From positions 434,001 to 498,000 of the forward strand of contig CAVYDJ010000003.1 of the NCBI GenBank assembly GCA_963767285.1: a stretch of 64,000 nt of DNA. The letters are read 5' to 3'. Below, piece after piece: positions 32,253 through 41,230 of the stretch (its first letter is position 1; each line of letters starts with the position of its first letter). Under the pieces are notes generated by a model. That model worked only from the letters and a program-made list of their open reading frames with translations. It was not told the origin of the DNA and searched no databases. A program made the translations under genes and the position numbers. This DNA is from WHSW01 sp963767285. Lineage in GTDB: Bacteria > Actinomycetota > Thermoleophilia > Solirubrobacterales > 70-9.

Positions 32253-33770
32253 TCAGCGGATCCTGAAGCCTCGCGTTGCGCGAGCCTTCGAATGGCTTCC
32301 GTCGCCGGCGTAGCGCGCGACCACGGCGTAGCGCCCCTGGCGCTTGTCCCTGGCCAGCTCGAAGGCGGCGCGGAACTTGCCGTTCCGCACGGCGGCTTGC
32401 TTGGCCTTCCGGCCGCGGGTGAGCCCGGCGCAGCGACAGGAGATCGTGATCGTCCCCGTGATCGGCGGCCGGACCTTGCCACGGATGACCAGCTTGCGCC
32501 CCGTGACCTTCGGCCTGGCGAGCCGCACGCGAACGCGAGCGTTCGGGCCGTTGGCGGTGGACGTCCCGGAGCCCGCAAACGGCCAGCCCTCGGGCTGCTG
32601 GCACTCGCGGACCGGGTCCGAGCAGGCCGTGCCCCGCTGCAGCATCTGCAGGCTCTCCCACGGGAACTCCCGCATGAACTGCGCCGTCGAGGGCTGTTTC
32701 GGATCGCTCGTGAAGAGCCCCTCCGGCCCGTAGTAGGGGTCGCCGCCCGCGGGATGCCCGCGCCAGCCCTCCGCGTAGAAGCTGAGGCCGCTGCCGGTGG
32801 TGTTGTTGAGGACCATGCCGTAGTCCTGGACCGCCTCGGCGATCATGCGCACGATCGGGTGCTCGATCAGCTTGACGTCGAAATCGGGGTCCAGGCGAAA
32901 GCGCGCGCCCTGCGGGACGTCGGCGCAGTACTCGCCGGCGGCGCCGCGGCAGCGCCCGTCGGTGCGCTGGGCCGGATACCACCACTGGTTCGCGCCGTTG
33001 GTCCAGGTCGAGAACACGAGCGCGTGCCCGATGACCCCTGACCGCAGCTGGTCGATCGTGATCATCCCCGGCAGGTTGGGGATCGAGGACGAGGGCCCAC
33101 CCCACGTATGAAGCTCCAGGAACGCGGCCGTGCCGCCGGTCCCCGGGGTGACCAGGTCCTCGTAGTGGCCCGGGCTCTGAGAGACGTTGGGGACCGCGCC
33201 GCCGTAGGCGGCATGCCAGAGGCCGGCGATGTCCTTGCGCGCGCGCCAGAACTCCCACATCGTGTCGCTGGACGGCTGATAGATGATCAGCTGGCCATCG
33301 GTCCCGACCGCGGGCTGCGCTTCCGGCGGAATGGGGACGCCGGCCAGGAACGTCGCGCGCAGGCTCGGGTCGCCGGCGTCGAGGATGACGGGAACCCGGG
33401 ACTGGTCCGCCGGGACCGTGTACAGGATCGGCGCGTACGCGTCGTAATTGATCCCGGCGCGGAAGGTGAGCTTCTGGCAGAACCGCCGCTCGTCGTCCGT
33501 CCACTGCGTCTCGTCGGTCATCACGGCGCGACGGCAGTCGAACGGGGTGTGTGGAGCGACCCCGTAGGCCATGTTGCGAAGCTCCGCGACCAGCGCCGCG
33601 CTGTCGGGATCGATCGGCGCGTCCGGCGCGAGGGGCCGGCAGAAGAAACTGGACGGGAAGTAGCAATCGCCCGCGGCCGCGCGCGCCGGCGCCGCGCCCG
33701 GACCGGCCGCGGCCAGCGCGGCCGCCGCGGCCGCGAGCGCGATCAGAGCTATCGGCCTACGCGGATACAT
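32253..33770 (-). CDS. Secreted Cys-containing protein, paralogue 1, with C-terminal Ig-like domain
   Basis: This 505-residue protein has a clear signal peptide (1-32) followed at once by DCYFPSSFFC. The next 370 residues are shared with two downstream paralogues: GINYDAYAPILYTVPADQ, IYQPSSDTMWEFWRARKDI, SIPNLPGMITIDQLRSGVIGH, PAQRTDGRC, PQGARFRLDPDF and DYGMVLNNTTGSG. Several Cys pairs suggest disulfides. Residues 410-505 form an extra Ig-like beta domain with VRVRLARPKVTGRKLVIRGKV and a final GDGSHSKARATRGFRIR, absent from the other copies. I do not recognise the family. It may act at the cell surface. It lies directly upstream of the lasso cluster on the same strand. Confidence 0.7.
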   Translation of the reverse strand: MYPRRPIALIALAAAAAALAAAGPGAAPARAAAGDCYFPSSFFCRPLAPDAPIDPDSAALVAELRNMAYGVAPHTPFDCRRAVMTDETQWTDDERRFCQKLTFRAGINYDAYAPILYTVPADQSRVPVILDAGDPSLRATFLAGVPIPPEAQPAVGTDGQLIIYQPSSDTMWEFWRARKDIAGLWHAAYGGAVPNVSQSPGHYEDLVTPGTGGTAAFLELHTWGGPSSSIPNLPGMITIDQLRSGVIGHALVFSTWTNGANQWWYPAQRTDGRCRGAAGEYCADVPQGARFRLDPDFDVKLIEHPIVRMIAEAVQDYGMVLNNTTGSGLSFYAEGWRGHPAGGDPYYGPEGLFTSDPKQPSTAQFMREFPWESLQMLQRGTACSDPVRECQQPEGWPFAGSGTSTANGPNARVRVRLARPKVTGRKLVIRGKVRPPITGTITISCRCAGLTRGRKAKQAAVRNGKFRAAFELARDKRQGRYAVVARYAGDGSHSKARATRGFRIR

Positions 33771-33826
33771 ATGACGCTCATCGGCACCCTCGACCCTACC
33801 CCTGAGGACCCATCGTGACGACGAAG

Positions 33827-33856
33827 AGGCGGGAGCCGCACGCGCGGCTCCCGCCT
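33827..33856 (-). terminator. Strong hairpin, probable terminator of paralogue 2
   Basis: A perfect 13-base-pair stem (arms 33827-33839 and 33844-33856, loop 33840-33843) lies 36 bases downstream of the stop at 33893. On the minus strand it is followed by a pyrimidine-rich CTCTTCGTCGTC rather than a pure T run. It separates paralogue 2 from paralogue 1. Confidence 0.65.
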
Positions 33857-33892
33857 TGAATGAACCCTCTCAGTGACGCGTCAGCGCGCGGG

Positions 33893-35083
33893 TTACTTGT
33901 GGCGCCCGGCCCAGTCCGCGGGCTTCGCGCACTGGGCGGAGCTGGAGCAGGTCGTGCCGCCCTTCAGCATCTGCAGGCGCGACCACGGGAACGCCCGCAT
34001 GAACTGCGTCGTCAACAGCTGCGCCGGGTCGGCCTTGAAGAGGCCCTCCGTCCCGTAGTAGGGGTTGACGGCCGGGACATGCCCGCGCCAGCCCTCGGCG
34101 TAGAAGCTGACGCCGCTGCCGGTCGTGTTGTTCAGGACCATGCCGTAGTCCTGGACCGCCTTCGCCATCATCCGCACGACCGGATTGGCGAGCTTGGTGG
34201 TGTCGAACTTCGGGTCGAGCCGGAAGCGCGCTCCCTGCGGGATGTCGGAGCAGTACTGGAGGTCCGGGCCCTGGCAGCGACCGTCGGTGCGCTGCGCCGG
34301 GTAGACCCACTCCTTCGGCCGGTTGGCCCAGGTCGCGAAGACCAGCGCGTGTCCGATGACGCCCGACCGCAGCTGGTCGGTGGTGATCAGCCCCGGCAGG
34401 TTCGGGATCGAGGAGGACGGCCCGCCCCAGGTGTGGCGCTCGGCGTACCCGCCGCCGGCCTTGACGATGTCCTCGTAGTGGCCGGGGTTCTTCGAGACGT
34501 TGGGAATCACTCCGCCCCAGCTCGCGTGCCAGGTCCCCTTGATGTCCTTCTTGGCGCGCCAGAACTCCCACATCGTGTCGGTCGACGGCTGGTAGATGAT
34601 CATCTGCCCGTCGGTTCCGCCCGCGGCCTGGGCCTCGTCCGGGATCGGAACGCCCGCTGCGAGCGTCGCCTTCAGGGACGTATCGTTGTTGTCGAGCACG
34701 ACCGGAATCCGCGGCGCACCGGCCGCGACCGTGTAGAGCATGGGCGCGTAGTCGTCGTAGTTGATGCCCGCGCGGTAGGTGAGCTTGTCGCAGAACAGGT
34801 TCTCGTCGACCGTCCACTTCAGCGGGTTGTCGATCAGCACGGCGCGGGTGCAATCGAACAGGCCCTGCGGGTCGACGCCCTGGGCCTGGTTGCGAAGCTG
34901 GGTCACCAGCGACGCGCTGTCGGGATCGAGCTTGGCCTTGGAATCGAGCTTCTTGCAGAAGAAGCTCGATGCGAAGTAGCACTGCGTGGTCGCCGCGGAC
35001 GCCCCGGCGGGAGCGGCGAGCAGCGCCGTGGCGCAGACCCCCATCACGGCCACGAGGACGAAATTGCGCAGAAACGGTCCCAT
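33893..35083 (-). CDS. Secreted Cys-containing protein, paralogue 2
   Basis: The ATG at 35083 is fixed by a good ribosome site (AAGGAG, seven bases upstream). The 396-residue product has a signal peptide (1-36), then QCYFASSFFCKKLD and the conserved body of the family (INYDDYAPMLYTVAAG, IYQPSTDTMWEFWRAKKDI, IPNLPGLITTDQLRSGVIGH, DYGMVLNNTTGSG). It ends shortly after CSSSAQCAKPADW, so it has the Cys pairs but no C-terminal Ig-like domain. It differs enough from its neighbours that the duplication is old. Function unknown; extracytoplasmic location is likely. Confidence 0.75.
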   Translation of the reverse strand: MGPFLRNFVLVAVMGVCATALLAAPAGASAATTQCYFASSFFCKKLDSKAKLDPDSASLVTQLRNQAQGVDPQGLFDCTRAVLIDNPLKWTVDENLFCDKLTYRAGINYDDYAPMLYTVAAGAPRIPVVLDNNDTSLKATLAAGVPIPDEAQAAGGTDGQMIIYQPSTDTMWEFWRAKKDIKGTWHASWGGVIPNVSKNPGHYEDIVKAGGGYAERHTWGGPSSSIPNLPGLITTDQLRSGVIGHALVFATWANRPKEWVYPAQRTDGRCQGPDLQYCSDIPQGARFRLDPKFDTTKLANPVVRMMAKAVQDYGMVLNNTTGSGVSFYAEGWRGHVPAVNPYYGTEGLFKADPAQLLTTQFMRAFPWSRLQMLKGGTTCSSSAQCAKPADWAGRHK

Positions 35084-35266
35084 AACACTCCTTGAAAATG
35101 GCGAGCGCCCGCTCGCGGCTTGAATCGCTGACCCCCTGTCAGCTCGGCCCCCGTGCACCCGTCACTCTCTCGTCTGGGACGCGTCGCTACAACCGCGCTA
35201 TGCCGTACATCGGTTGCGGAGCACTACTGACGACGGTCCGGGTAGCGGACCTAGTGGAACGCGGTC

Positions 35267-36412
35267 TCAGTCGCGCCAGCCCGCGGGTTCCAGGCACTGA
35301 CGAGCCTCGTCCCAGCATGTCGTCCCCCGCTGCAGCATCTGCAGGTGCTCCCACGGGAACTCCCGCATGAACTCGGTCGTCGCACGCCGGTCGGGGTCGG
35401 CCGTGAACAGACCCCCGGGCCCGTAATAGGGATCGCTCCCGGGATGCCCCCGCCAGCCCTCGGCGTAGAAGCTGACGCCGCTGCCGGTCGTGTTGTTCAG
35501 CACCATGCCGTAGTCCTGGACCGCCGTGGCGATCATCCTCGCTATCGGGTTGCCGATCCGGCTCACATCGAGGTCCGGGTCGAGCCGGAAGCGCGCCCCC
35601 TGCGGCACGGCGGCGCAGTACTGGCCGGTCAGCCCGCGACACCGGCCGTCGGTGCGCTGCGCCGGAAAGACCCATCGGTGCGGGTTGTTGGCCCAGGTCG
35701 AGAAGACCAGCGCATGCCCGATCACTCCGGACCGCAGCTGTTCGACCGTGATCAGCCCGGGCAGGTTCGGGATGCCGGCGGCCGGGCCGCCCCACGTGTG
35801 GCGTTCGGCGTAATCGCCCACATGCGCGTCCTCGTAGTGACCCGGGTTCGCAGAGACGTCTCCGATCACCCCGCCCCAGGCGGCGTGCCAGCCGCCGGTG
35901 ATGTCCTTACGCGCGCGCCAGAGCTCCCACATCGTGTCGCTGGACGGCTGATAGACGATCAGCTGACGGTCCGTACCCGAGGCGGGCCTTGCTTCGGCTG
36001 GGATCGGGACGCCGGCCGCGAGCGCCGCGCGCAGGCCCGGGTCCCCGGTGTCGAGCGCGACCGGGACTCGCTGCTGGTCGGCCGGGACCGTGTAGAGCAT
36101 CGGCGCGTAGGCGTCGTAGTTGACTCCCGCGCGGTTCGTCACCTGCCAGCCGTTGGCGCTGTGGGGAGCGAGTCCACCGGCCATGTTCCGGATCTCGGCG
36201 ACCATCGCAGCGCTGTCGGGATCGAGCGGTGCGTCGGGGGCGAGTCGTTGGCAGAAGAAGCTCGACGGGAAGTAGCAATCCTCGACCGCGGCTTTGGCGG
36301 GCGCTACCGCGCCCGGCCCGGCAGGGAGCGTGCAGCACGCCATCACGAGCACAAGAACGGCGACGGCCCCCTTGGGCGGCGTCACGGCAGGGTAATCGGC
36401 TGTCGCGGGCAC
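35267..36412 (-). CDS. Secreted Cys-containing protein, paralogue 3
   Basis: A GTG start gives 381 residues with a signal peptide (about 10-40), EDCYFPSSFFCQRL and the family body. It lacks a stretch of roughly 26 residues present in the other copies between HSANGWQVTNR and AGVNYDAY, including one Cys-containing segment, so an internal deletion seems likely. The C-terminus is close to that of paralogue 2 (CWDEARQCLEPAGW). A TATAGT box lies at 36427-36432, 14 bases upstream of the start. It diverges from a sulfotransferase gene. Confidence 0.7.
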   Translation of the reverse strand: MPATADYPAVTPPKGAVAVLVLVMACCTLPAGPGAVAPAKAAVEDCYFPSSFFCQRLAPDAPLDPDSAAMVAEIRNMAGGLAPHSANGWQVTNRAGVNYDAYAPMLYTVPADQQRVPVALDTGDPGLRAALAAGVPIPAEARPASGTDRQLIVYQPSSDTMWELWRARKDITGGWHAAWGGVIGDVSANPGHYEDAHVGDYAERHTWGGPAAGIPNLPGLITVEQLRSGVIGHALVFSTWANNPHRWVFPAQRTDGRCRGLTGQYCAAVPQGARFRLDPDLDVSRIGNPIARMIATAVQDYGMVLNNTTGSGVSFYAEGWRGHPGSDPYYGPGGLFTADPDRRATTEFMREFPWEHLQMLQRGTTCWDEARQCLEPAGWRD

Positions 36413-36493
36413 ACTTTCGGGCGCGCACTATAGATTCGCCTTCGCCGGCGGGCGCCACCTGACCGGATGAGGCCGCAAGAAAGGCGGGCCTGC

Positions 36494-36520
36494 TCAGAAG
36501 GAGCTCGACGGGAAGTAGCA
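36494..36520 (-). pseudogene. Relic of the CYFPSSFFC motif
   Basis: These 27 bases encode CYFPSSSF followed by a stop on the minus strand. They match the DNA of the same motif in paralogue 3 (36251-36277) at 25 of 27 positions. The remainder of the gene is absent: the sulfotransferase gene begins 14 bases away. It looks like the broken end of a fourth tandem copy. Confidence 0.5.
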
Positions 36521-36533
36521 TCGCTGTACGGAG

Positions 36534-37361
36534 GTGTCCGCCGAGCAGCACAAGTTCGCGTTCGTGGGTGGGCTGCATCGCAGCGGGACGACGCCGCTGA
36601 CCCGCTGGCTGGGCGACCACCCGGACGCCAGCGCCTTCCGCGACACCGGCGCCCCGGAGGACGAGGGCCAGCACCTCCAGGATGTCTTCCTCCCGGCGGG
36701 GGGGCACGGAGGGGCGGGGCGGTTCGCGTTCGACCCGGCCGCCCACCTCACCGAGAGCTCCGACCTCCTGCGCGATGACACGCGCAGCCGGCTTTGGGAG
36801 TCGTGGTCGCCCCACTGGGACCTCACGAGGACCGTGCTCGTGGAGAAGTCCCCGCCGAACGTGGTCCGCACGCGCTTCCTGCAGGCCGTCTTCGGCGAGT
36901 CGGCGACGTGGTTCATCATCGTCATGCGGCACCCGACGGTGGTCGCATACGCGAACAAGCGGTGGCCCGGGCATCGCGATTACAGCGTCCGGTCGCTGGT
37001 CGAGCACTGGGTCGCGGCGCACGAGCTCCTCCTCTCAGACGCGGGCCGCCTGACGAACCTGAGGATGATCCGATACGAGGATCTGGTCACCGACCCGAAC
37101 TCGGTGATGGCGGCGACCTTCGCGTTCCTGGGCCTGACGCCCCACGCCGGCGACTGGCACGCCCAGCCGGGCCTGAACCGGCGTTACCTGAAGCGCTGGC
37201 GCCGGATCCCGCTCGGTCCGCTCACGCGGCCGGTGCTTCCGGCCGGCTTCGACGACGAACTGGAGACCCGCGTGCGGAGGTTCGGCTACAGCCTGCACCG
37301 GCCCGAGGATCTGCTCACCGGCGACCCCGCGGTCGAGCGGCTTCTCGTTACGCCAGGCTAG
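36534..37361 (+). CDS. Sulfotransferase family protein
   Basis: A GTG start gives 275 residues. The PAPS 5'-phosphosulfate loop is VGGLHRSGTTPLTRWL near the N-terminus, and the 3'-phosphate-binding region is IIVMRHPTVVAYANKRW around residue 128, followed by MIRYEDLVTDPN. These are the standard motifs of cytosolic-type sulfotransferases that transfer sulfate from PAPS to hydroxyl or amino groups. At the left edge of the polysaccharide locus, it may sulfate a glycan. The 3' end overlaps the convergent ligase gene by 14 bases. Confidence 0.85.
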   Translation: MSAEQHKFAFVGGLHRSGTTPLTRWLGDHPDASAFRDTGAPEDEGQHLQDVFLPAGGHGGAGRFAFDPAAHLTESSDLLRDDTRSRLWESWSPHWDLTRTVLVEKSPPNVVRTRFLQAVFGESATWFIIVMRHPTVVAYANKRWPGHRDYSVRSLVEHWVAAHELLLSDAGRLTNLRMIRYEDLVTDPNSVMAATFAFLGLTPHAGDWHAQPGLNRRYLKRWRRIPLGPLTRPVLPAGFDDELETRVRRFGYSLHRPEDLLTGDPAVERLLVTPG

Positions 37362-38844
37362 GGCGAGCCCCCGGCGGGTCCAGGTCGAGCCCGGACGGAG
37401 GCGGCGTCTCATCCGCCGGCTCCGCGGCCGTCGCGTCCTCCTTTGCCGATCCGAACGCGATCCCCGCCCACAGCCACAGCAGCGCGTTGGGAAAGGCGAA
37501 CCCGAGCGGGACGAAGTTGGCGACCACGAACCACTGGGTGGCGATCGCGAGCAGCCCGATGCGCCAGGCCAGCAGATCCGGTGGCCCCCGCGGGCTCAGC
37601 CACGCTCCGGCCACGGCCAGAGCCAGGGCCAGTCCCCAGATCACGGTCGTGGGCAGCCCGAGCTCGACCGCCCGCGAAAGGAAGACGTTGTGCTCCTCGA
37701 GGTTCGCTCGCGTGAGCCGGTGATCGGCGCTCAGGCGCTGGTAGTCCCCGTTGCTCTCGGCGAACGTTCCCCAGCCGAAGCCGACCAACGGGCGCTCCTC
37801 GATCATGCGAACCGCGGCCCCGTTTGCGTTCTCGCGGTCCCAGACCGGCTTGTTGTCGTCGAGACGGTCCTCCACGTCGCCCTGGAGCCCCGGTACCACC
37901 GCGAGCGCGCCGAACGCGAGTACCACCGAAGCGACCGCGACCGGGAGGAGATAAGGGCGCGTCTGACGGGTCGCCACCAGCGCCACCACAAGCGCCGCTA
38001 CCGACGCGATCCACACCGACCGGGTGAGCGTCAGCTCGATGCTCAGCGCGCAGGCGACCGCGACCGCGATGCCGCCGCCGCGGATCCAGCGTTCGCTCGA
38101 CGTCACCGCGAGCAGGACCGCGGCGACGCCGCACTCGAAGAGCGCGAGGCCGTTTCCTCCCGCGGCGACGAAGGGGCCTCGCGCCCGATCCGCGTGGATC
38201 CCGACGTTCGGGTCCACGATGTAGTCCGGGAAGACGAGCGACGTCGGCCCCAGGTGCCCGAGGATCGACGTGTAGGCGAGGTACGCGCCAACCCCGGTCA
38301 GCGTGCCGAGCAGGATGCGTCGCCGATACGGATCGCCGTAGACGGCGGGCGCGACGGCGAACAGCACGAACGGCACGAAGCCCAGCTGGTCGATCAGTCC
38401 GAAGCGCGCCGTCTCGTCGGAGAGGGCCTCGCTGAAGACCGCGGACAGCAGCGCGTACGCCGCCACCGCCAGCAGCAGCCAGTGAACCGGGCGCGGCGGC
38501 CCGCCGAGTACGTCCTCGACCCGCCGCGCGCGCAGCAGCAACCCCAGGACCCCGAGCCCGATCAACACGCGGTCGAACGGGACCGGAGAGCCGGCGAGAT
38601 CCCAGTTGCCGTTGAAGACCGCGGCCCCGATGCCGAAGGAGAGCGCCCAGGCGGGATCGACCCGCAACAGGACGACTGCGCCCCCGACTCCGGCGACGGC
38701 CAGCAACGCGCGGCCCGCGCTGTCCGCGGTTCCGGGCAGCGAGGAGTCGGTCACGAGCGGGTCCACCCACGTCGTCAGCGCGAGGCCGGACAGCGCGAAC
38801 GCCCCGATCCCGACCAGCGCCGTCGCGAGCGAGCGGCGGCTCAT
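37348..38844 (-). CDS. O-antigen ligase/polymerase-like membrane protein (Wzy_C)
   Basis: The ATG at 38844 gives 498 residues with about ten to twelve hydrophobic segments. The long periplasmic-side loop has RMIEERPLVGFGWGTFAESNGDY and ANLEEHNVFLSRAVELGLP, the region typical of the Wzy_C family (WaaL ligases, Wzy polymerases), where Arg and His residues are catalytic. It would polymerise or ligate lipid-linked glycan repeats outside the membrane. It follows the Wzz-like gene by two bases, and a Wzx flippase and a priming transferase lie nearby, so this is a Wzy-type pathway. Confidence 0.87.
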   Translation of the reverse strand: MSRRSLATALVGIGAFALSGLALTTWVDPLVTDSSLPGTADSAGRALLAVAGVGGAVVLLRVDPAWALSFGIGAAVFNGNWDLAGSPVPFDRVLIGLGVLGLLLRARRVEDVLGGPPRPVHWLLLAVAAYALLSAVFSEALSDETARFGLIDQLGFVPFVLFAVAPAVYGDPYRRRILLGTLTGVGAYLAYTSILGHLGPTSLVFPDYIVDPNVGIHADRARGPFVAAGGNGLALFECGVAAVLLAVTSSERWIRGGGIAVAVACALSIELTLTRSVWIASVAALVVALVATRQTRPYLLPVAVASVVLAFGALAVVPGLQGDVEDRLDDNKPVWDRENANGAAVRMIEERPLVGFGWGTFAESNGDYQRLSADHRLTRANLEEHNVFLSRAVELGLPTTVIWGLALALAVAGAWLSPRGPPDLLAWRIGLLAIATQWFVVANFVPLGFAFPNALLWLWAGIAFGSAKEDATAAEPADETPPPSGLDLDPPGARPSLA

Positions 38845-38846
38845 GG

Positions 38847-39698
38847 CTAGTTGGCGGTGCGGCGCCGCCAGGAGATCCGTGCGAACAGGAACGCCAGGAG
38901 GAGCCCCACCACGAGCCCGCCCACGGCCCCCGCAAACCCGGCCCGCTGCGTCGTCGAGTCCTGATCGCTTTCGGCCGTGCCCGCGGGAGCGAGCAGGAAC
39001 AGCGTGTTCGGCGAGGCCTGGCCCGACTGACTCGAGCCGTAGAGCGCCGCCGTGGCCTTCATCTTCAGCTTGGCTTCGAGCAGGAGCGCCTGCGCGTCGG
39101 TCTGTTCGGCGACGGTGCCGTTGCGCTGGGCGGCCGTCCGCGCGATCTGCGCGCTGCTGAACTCCGCGGCGTACCGCCGGTAGCGGCTGAGCAGGGCTTG
39201 GCTCTGCGGGTTGAACCGGTTGGTCTCCTGGACGTACTCGACGAGGGTCCGGCCGGCGACGTTGGCCAGCGCGGCGGCCCTGGCGCTCGACGAGGCCTCC
39301 GCGAACACGTTCATCGTCGCGGTCTCCGGGATCGGGGTCGCCGTGACGCGATCGATGACCTCCGCCTTGGAGAGGCCGGTCCTGCGAGAGATCCGGTCCA
39401 CCACCTCGCGCGCGGCGATCGCGCGGCTGTAGGTGTCGGCCAGCGTGCGGGCGGCTGCGACGAAGCCGGGAATCGCCTGGGTCGCGACGTCGACCCGGCC
39501 GACGCTGAGGTTTGCCTCCGCCGTGTACACCTCGTCGCGCTGGAGCCCGTATGCGACCCCGAGGCCCGCGCCGATCAGGGCCGTGATCAAGACGACCCAC
39601 CAGAATCGCCGCAGCGCGTCGAGCGCGTTGGGCGGGTCTCCCCACTCGGCCGGAAGCCGCGACCGGGCCGAATCCGTTCTTTCCGTGTCGACAGCCAT
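38847..39698 (-). CDS. Wzz-like chain-length determinant
   Basis: The ATG at 39698 has a strong GGGGGG ribosome site and gives 283 residues. A membrane helix at about 33-52 follows the WWVVLITALIGAGLGVAYG pattern, then come an extracytoplasmic domain (AEANLSVGRVDVATQAIPGF, coiled-coil-like middle) and a second membrane helix near 255-275 ending ISWRRR. This matches polysaccharide co-polymerase/Wzz proteins that set chain length. No C-terminal tyrosine kinase domain is fused, and no BY-kinase gene is adjacent. Confidence 0.85.
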   Translation of the reverse strand: MAVDTERTDSARSRLPAEWGDPPNALDALRRFWWVVLITALIGAGLGVAYGLQRDEVYTAEANLSVGRVDVATQAIPGFVAAARTLADTYSRAIAAREVVDRISRRTGLSKAEVIDRVTATPIPETATMNVFAEASSSARAAALANVAGRTLVEYVQETNRFNPQSQALLSRYRRYAAEFSSAQIARTAAQRNGTVAEQTDAQALLLEAKLKMKATAALYGSSQSGQASPNTLFLLAPAGTAESDQDSTTQRAGFAGAVGGLVVGLLLAFLFARISWRRRTAN

Positions 39699-39758
39699 AA
39701 CGTCCCCCCGAGGGTGTCCGCAGGCTACAGACCTCCAGGCTCCCTTACGCCAGTTACC

Positions 39759-40421
39759 GTGCAACGCCTCGTGTTCTCGCTCCGTGACATCGCCAAGCAC
39801 TGGGAGGGGATGCCTGCACCGGTCCTCGATCGGGTCAGCCTGCGCCTCGGCGCGGGCGAGGCCGTCGGCGTGCACGGCCGCAACGGGAGCGGCAAGACCA
39901 CCCTCCTGCGCGTGGCTGCCGGGCTCATCACCCCGGACTCGGGCCGGGTCGAGCTGGACGGCGCGAGTCCCGAGTCGAGCCGCCGCGAGTTTCAGCGCCG
40001 GATCGGATTCGTCTCCGCCGGCAATGGGGCCCTCTTCGCGCGACTGACCGTCGATCACCATCTGACCTACTGCGCACGCCTTGCGCTTCTGGACCCGGAG
40101 GCGGCCCTCGCCGCCCGCGCGCGGGTGGCCGGGGATTTCGCGCTCGACGAGCTGCGCGGCAAGCGCGTCGACCGCCTGTCGAGCGGTCAGCGCCAGCGGC
40201 TTCGCCTGGCGCTCGGGTTCCTGCACGAGCCGTCGGTGATCCTCCTCGACGAGCCGGAGACGAGCCTGGATCAGCCGGCGCGGGAGCTGCTCCGCGAAGC
40301 CCTCGGCGGGCTGCGCGAGCGCGGCGGGGCGGCGATCGTCTGCTCCCCGGACGCTTCCGGCGAGGCGCTCGGGCTCGACCGGAGCCTCCTCGTCCGCGAC
40401 GGCCTGCTGGTGTCCGAATGA
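39759..40421 (+). CDS. ABC transporter ATP-binding protein
   Basis: The GTG at 39759 gives 220 residues. Walker A is GRNGSGKTTLL, the signature LSSGQRQRLRLAL and Walker B VILLDEP, followed by a D-loop ETSLD. It lacks any extra C-terminal carbohydrate-binding domain. The stop overlaps the ABC-2 permease start, so the two form one exporter. The polysaccharide context suggests glycan or glycolipid export, but drug-type ABC-2 exporters look the same. It is too distant and of the wrong type to be the usual lasso exporter, which is a fused permease-ATPase. Confidence 0.88.
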   Translation: MQRLVFSLRDIAKHWEGMPAPVLDRVSLRLGAGEAVGVHGRNGSGKTTLLRVAAGLITPDSGRVELDGASPESSRREFQRRIGFVSAGNGALFARLTVDHHLTYCARLALLDPEAALAARARVAGDFALDELRGKRVDRLSSGQRQRLRLALGFLHEPSVILLDEPETSLDQPARELLREALGGLRERGGAAIVCSPDASGEALGLDRSLLVRDGLLVSE

Positions 40422-41221
40422 GGGCGTCGATCCGGGCGGCCGGCGCGATCTGCGTCCGCGACTTCCGCCTCTGGTCGAGCTACCGGATGCGGTTCTTCTC
40501 GACCCTGTTCACCGCCGTCGTAGGCGTGACGCTCTTCTACTACGTGTCCCGGTTGGTGAACGCGCCGGAGGTCGGCTCGGCCGACGACTACTTCGGGTTC
40601 GTCGTGGTCGGTACCGCCACGCTCGAGGTGCTGACGGCGACGCTCACGGCACCGGTCGCGACGTTGCGCTCCGAGCTGGTGGCCGGAACCTTCGAGCGGA
40701 TGGTCGTCTCCGCTTTCGGGCCGGTTCGGTCGATCGTCTCGCTGATCGCCTTTCCGCTGCTGCTCGGGCTGGTGGTCGGCGGGGTGACCATCGGCACGGC
40801 CGTGATCGTGTTCGGATTGGAGCTGCACTGGGCAACCGTGCCTCTGTCGATCCCGGCCGCGCTGCTTAGCGCCGTCTCGTTCGCGCCGTTCGGGTTGCTC
40901 ATGGCCGCCGCGGTCCTCGTCTTCAAGCAGACCAACGCCGGCGCCGCGTTCATCATCACCCTGCTCGCGCTGGTCTCCGGCACGTACTTTCCGGTCAGCC
41001 TGCTGCCCGACTGGATCCAGTGGGCCTCGGAGGTCCAGCCGTTCACCCCCGCCATCGAGCTGCTCCGCCACCTGCTGATCGACACCCCGATGCAGGACTC
41101 GGTGGCGCTGGCGGTGGCGAAGCTCGCCGGCTTCGCGGCGGTCATGCTGCCGATCGCCGCGGCGGTGCTCCGCGCATCGGTGCGGCGCAGCCGCCGCAAC
41201 GGCACGATCACGGAGTACTGA
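40418..41221 (+). CDS. ABC-2 type transporter permease
   Basis: This 267-residue protein has six hydrophobic segments, the ABC-2 permease layout. Typical parts are an N-terminal RDFRLWSSYRMRFF amphipathic start, ELVAGTFERMVVS between the second and third helices, and SGTYFPVSLLPDWIQW near helix five. Its ATG overlaps the ATPase stop (ATGA). With the ATPase it would export a substrate, perhaps an undecaprenyl-linked or lipid substrate. Confidence 0.88.
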   Translation: MRASIRAAGAICVRDFRLWSSYRMRFFSTLFTAVVGVTLFYYVSRLVNAPEVGSADDYFGFVVVGTATLEVLTATLTAPVATLRSELVAGTFERMVVSAFGPVRSIVSLIAFPLLLGLVVGGVTIGTAVIVFGLELHWATVPLSIPAALLSAVSFAPFGLLMAAAVLVFKQTNAGAAFIITLLALVSGTYFPVSLLPDWIQWASEVQPFTPAIELLRHLLIDTPMQDSVALAVAKLAGFAAVMLPIAAAVLRASVRRSRRNGTITEY

Positions 41222-41230
41222 ACCGGTTGG

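Noticed and set aside
39759..41221. ABC exporter as the lasso peptide transporter
   Set aside because: It is a split ABC-2 type exporter in a separate locus, whereas lasso exporters are usually fused ABCB-type proteins inside the cluster.
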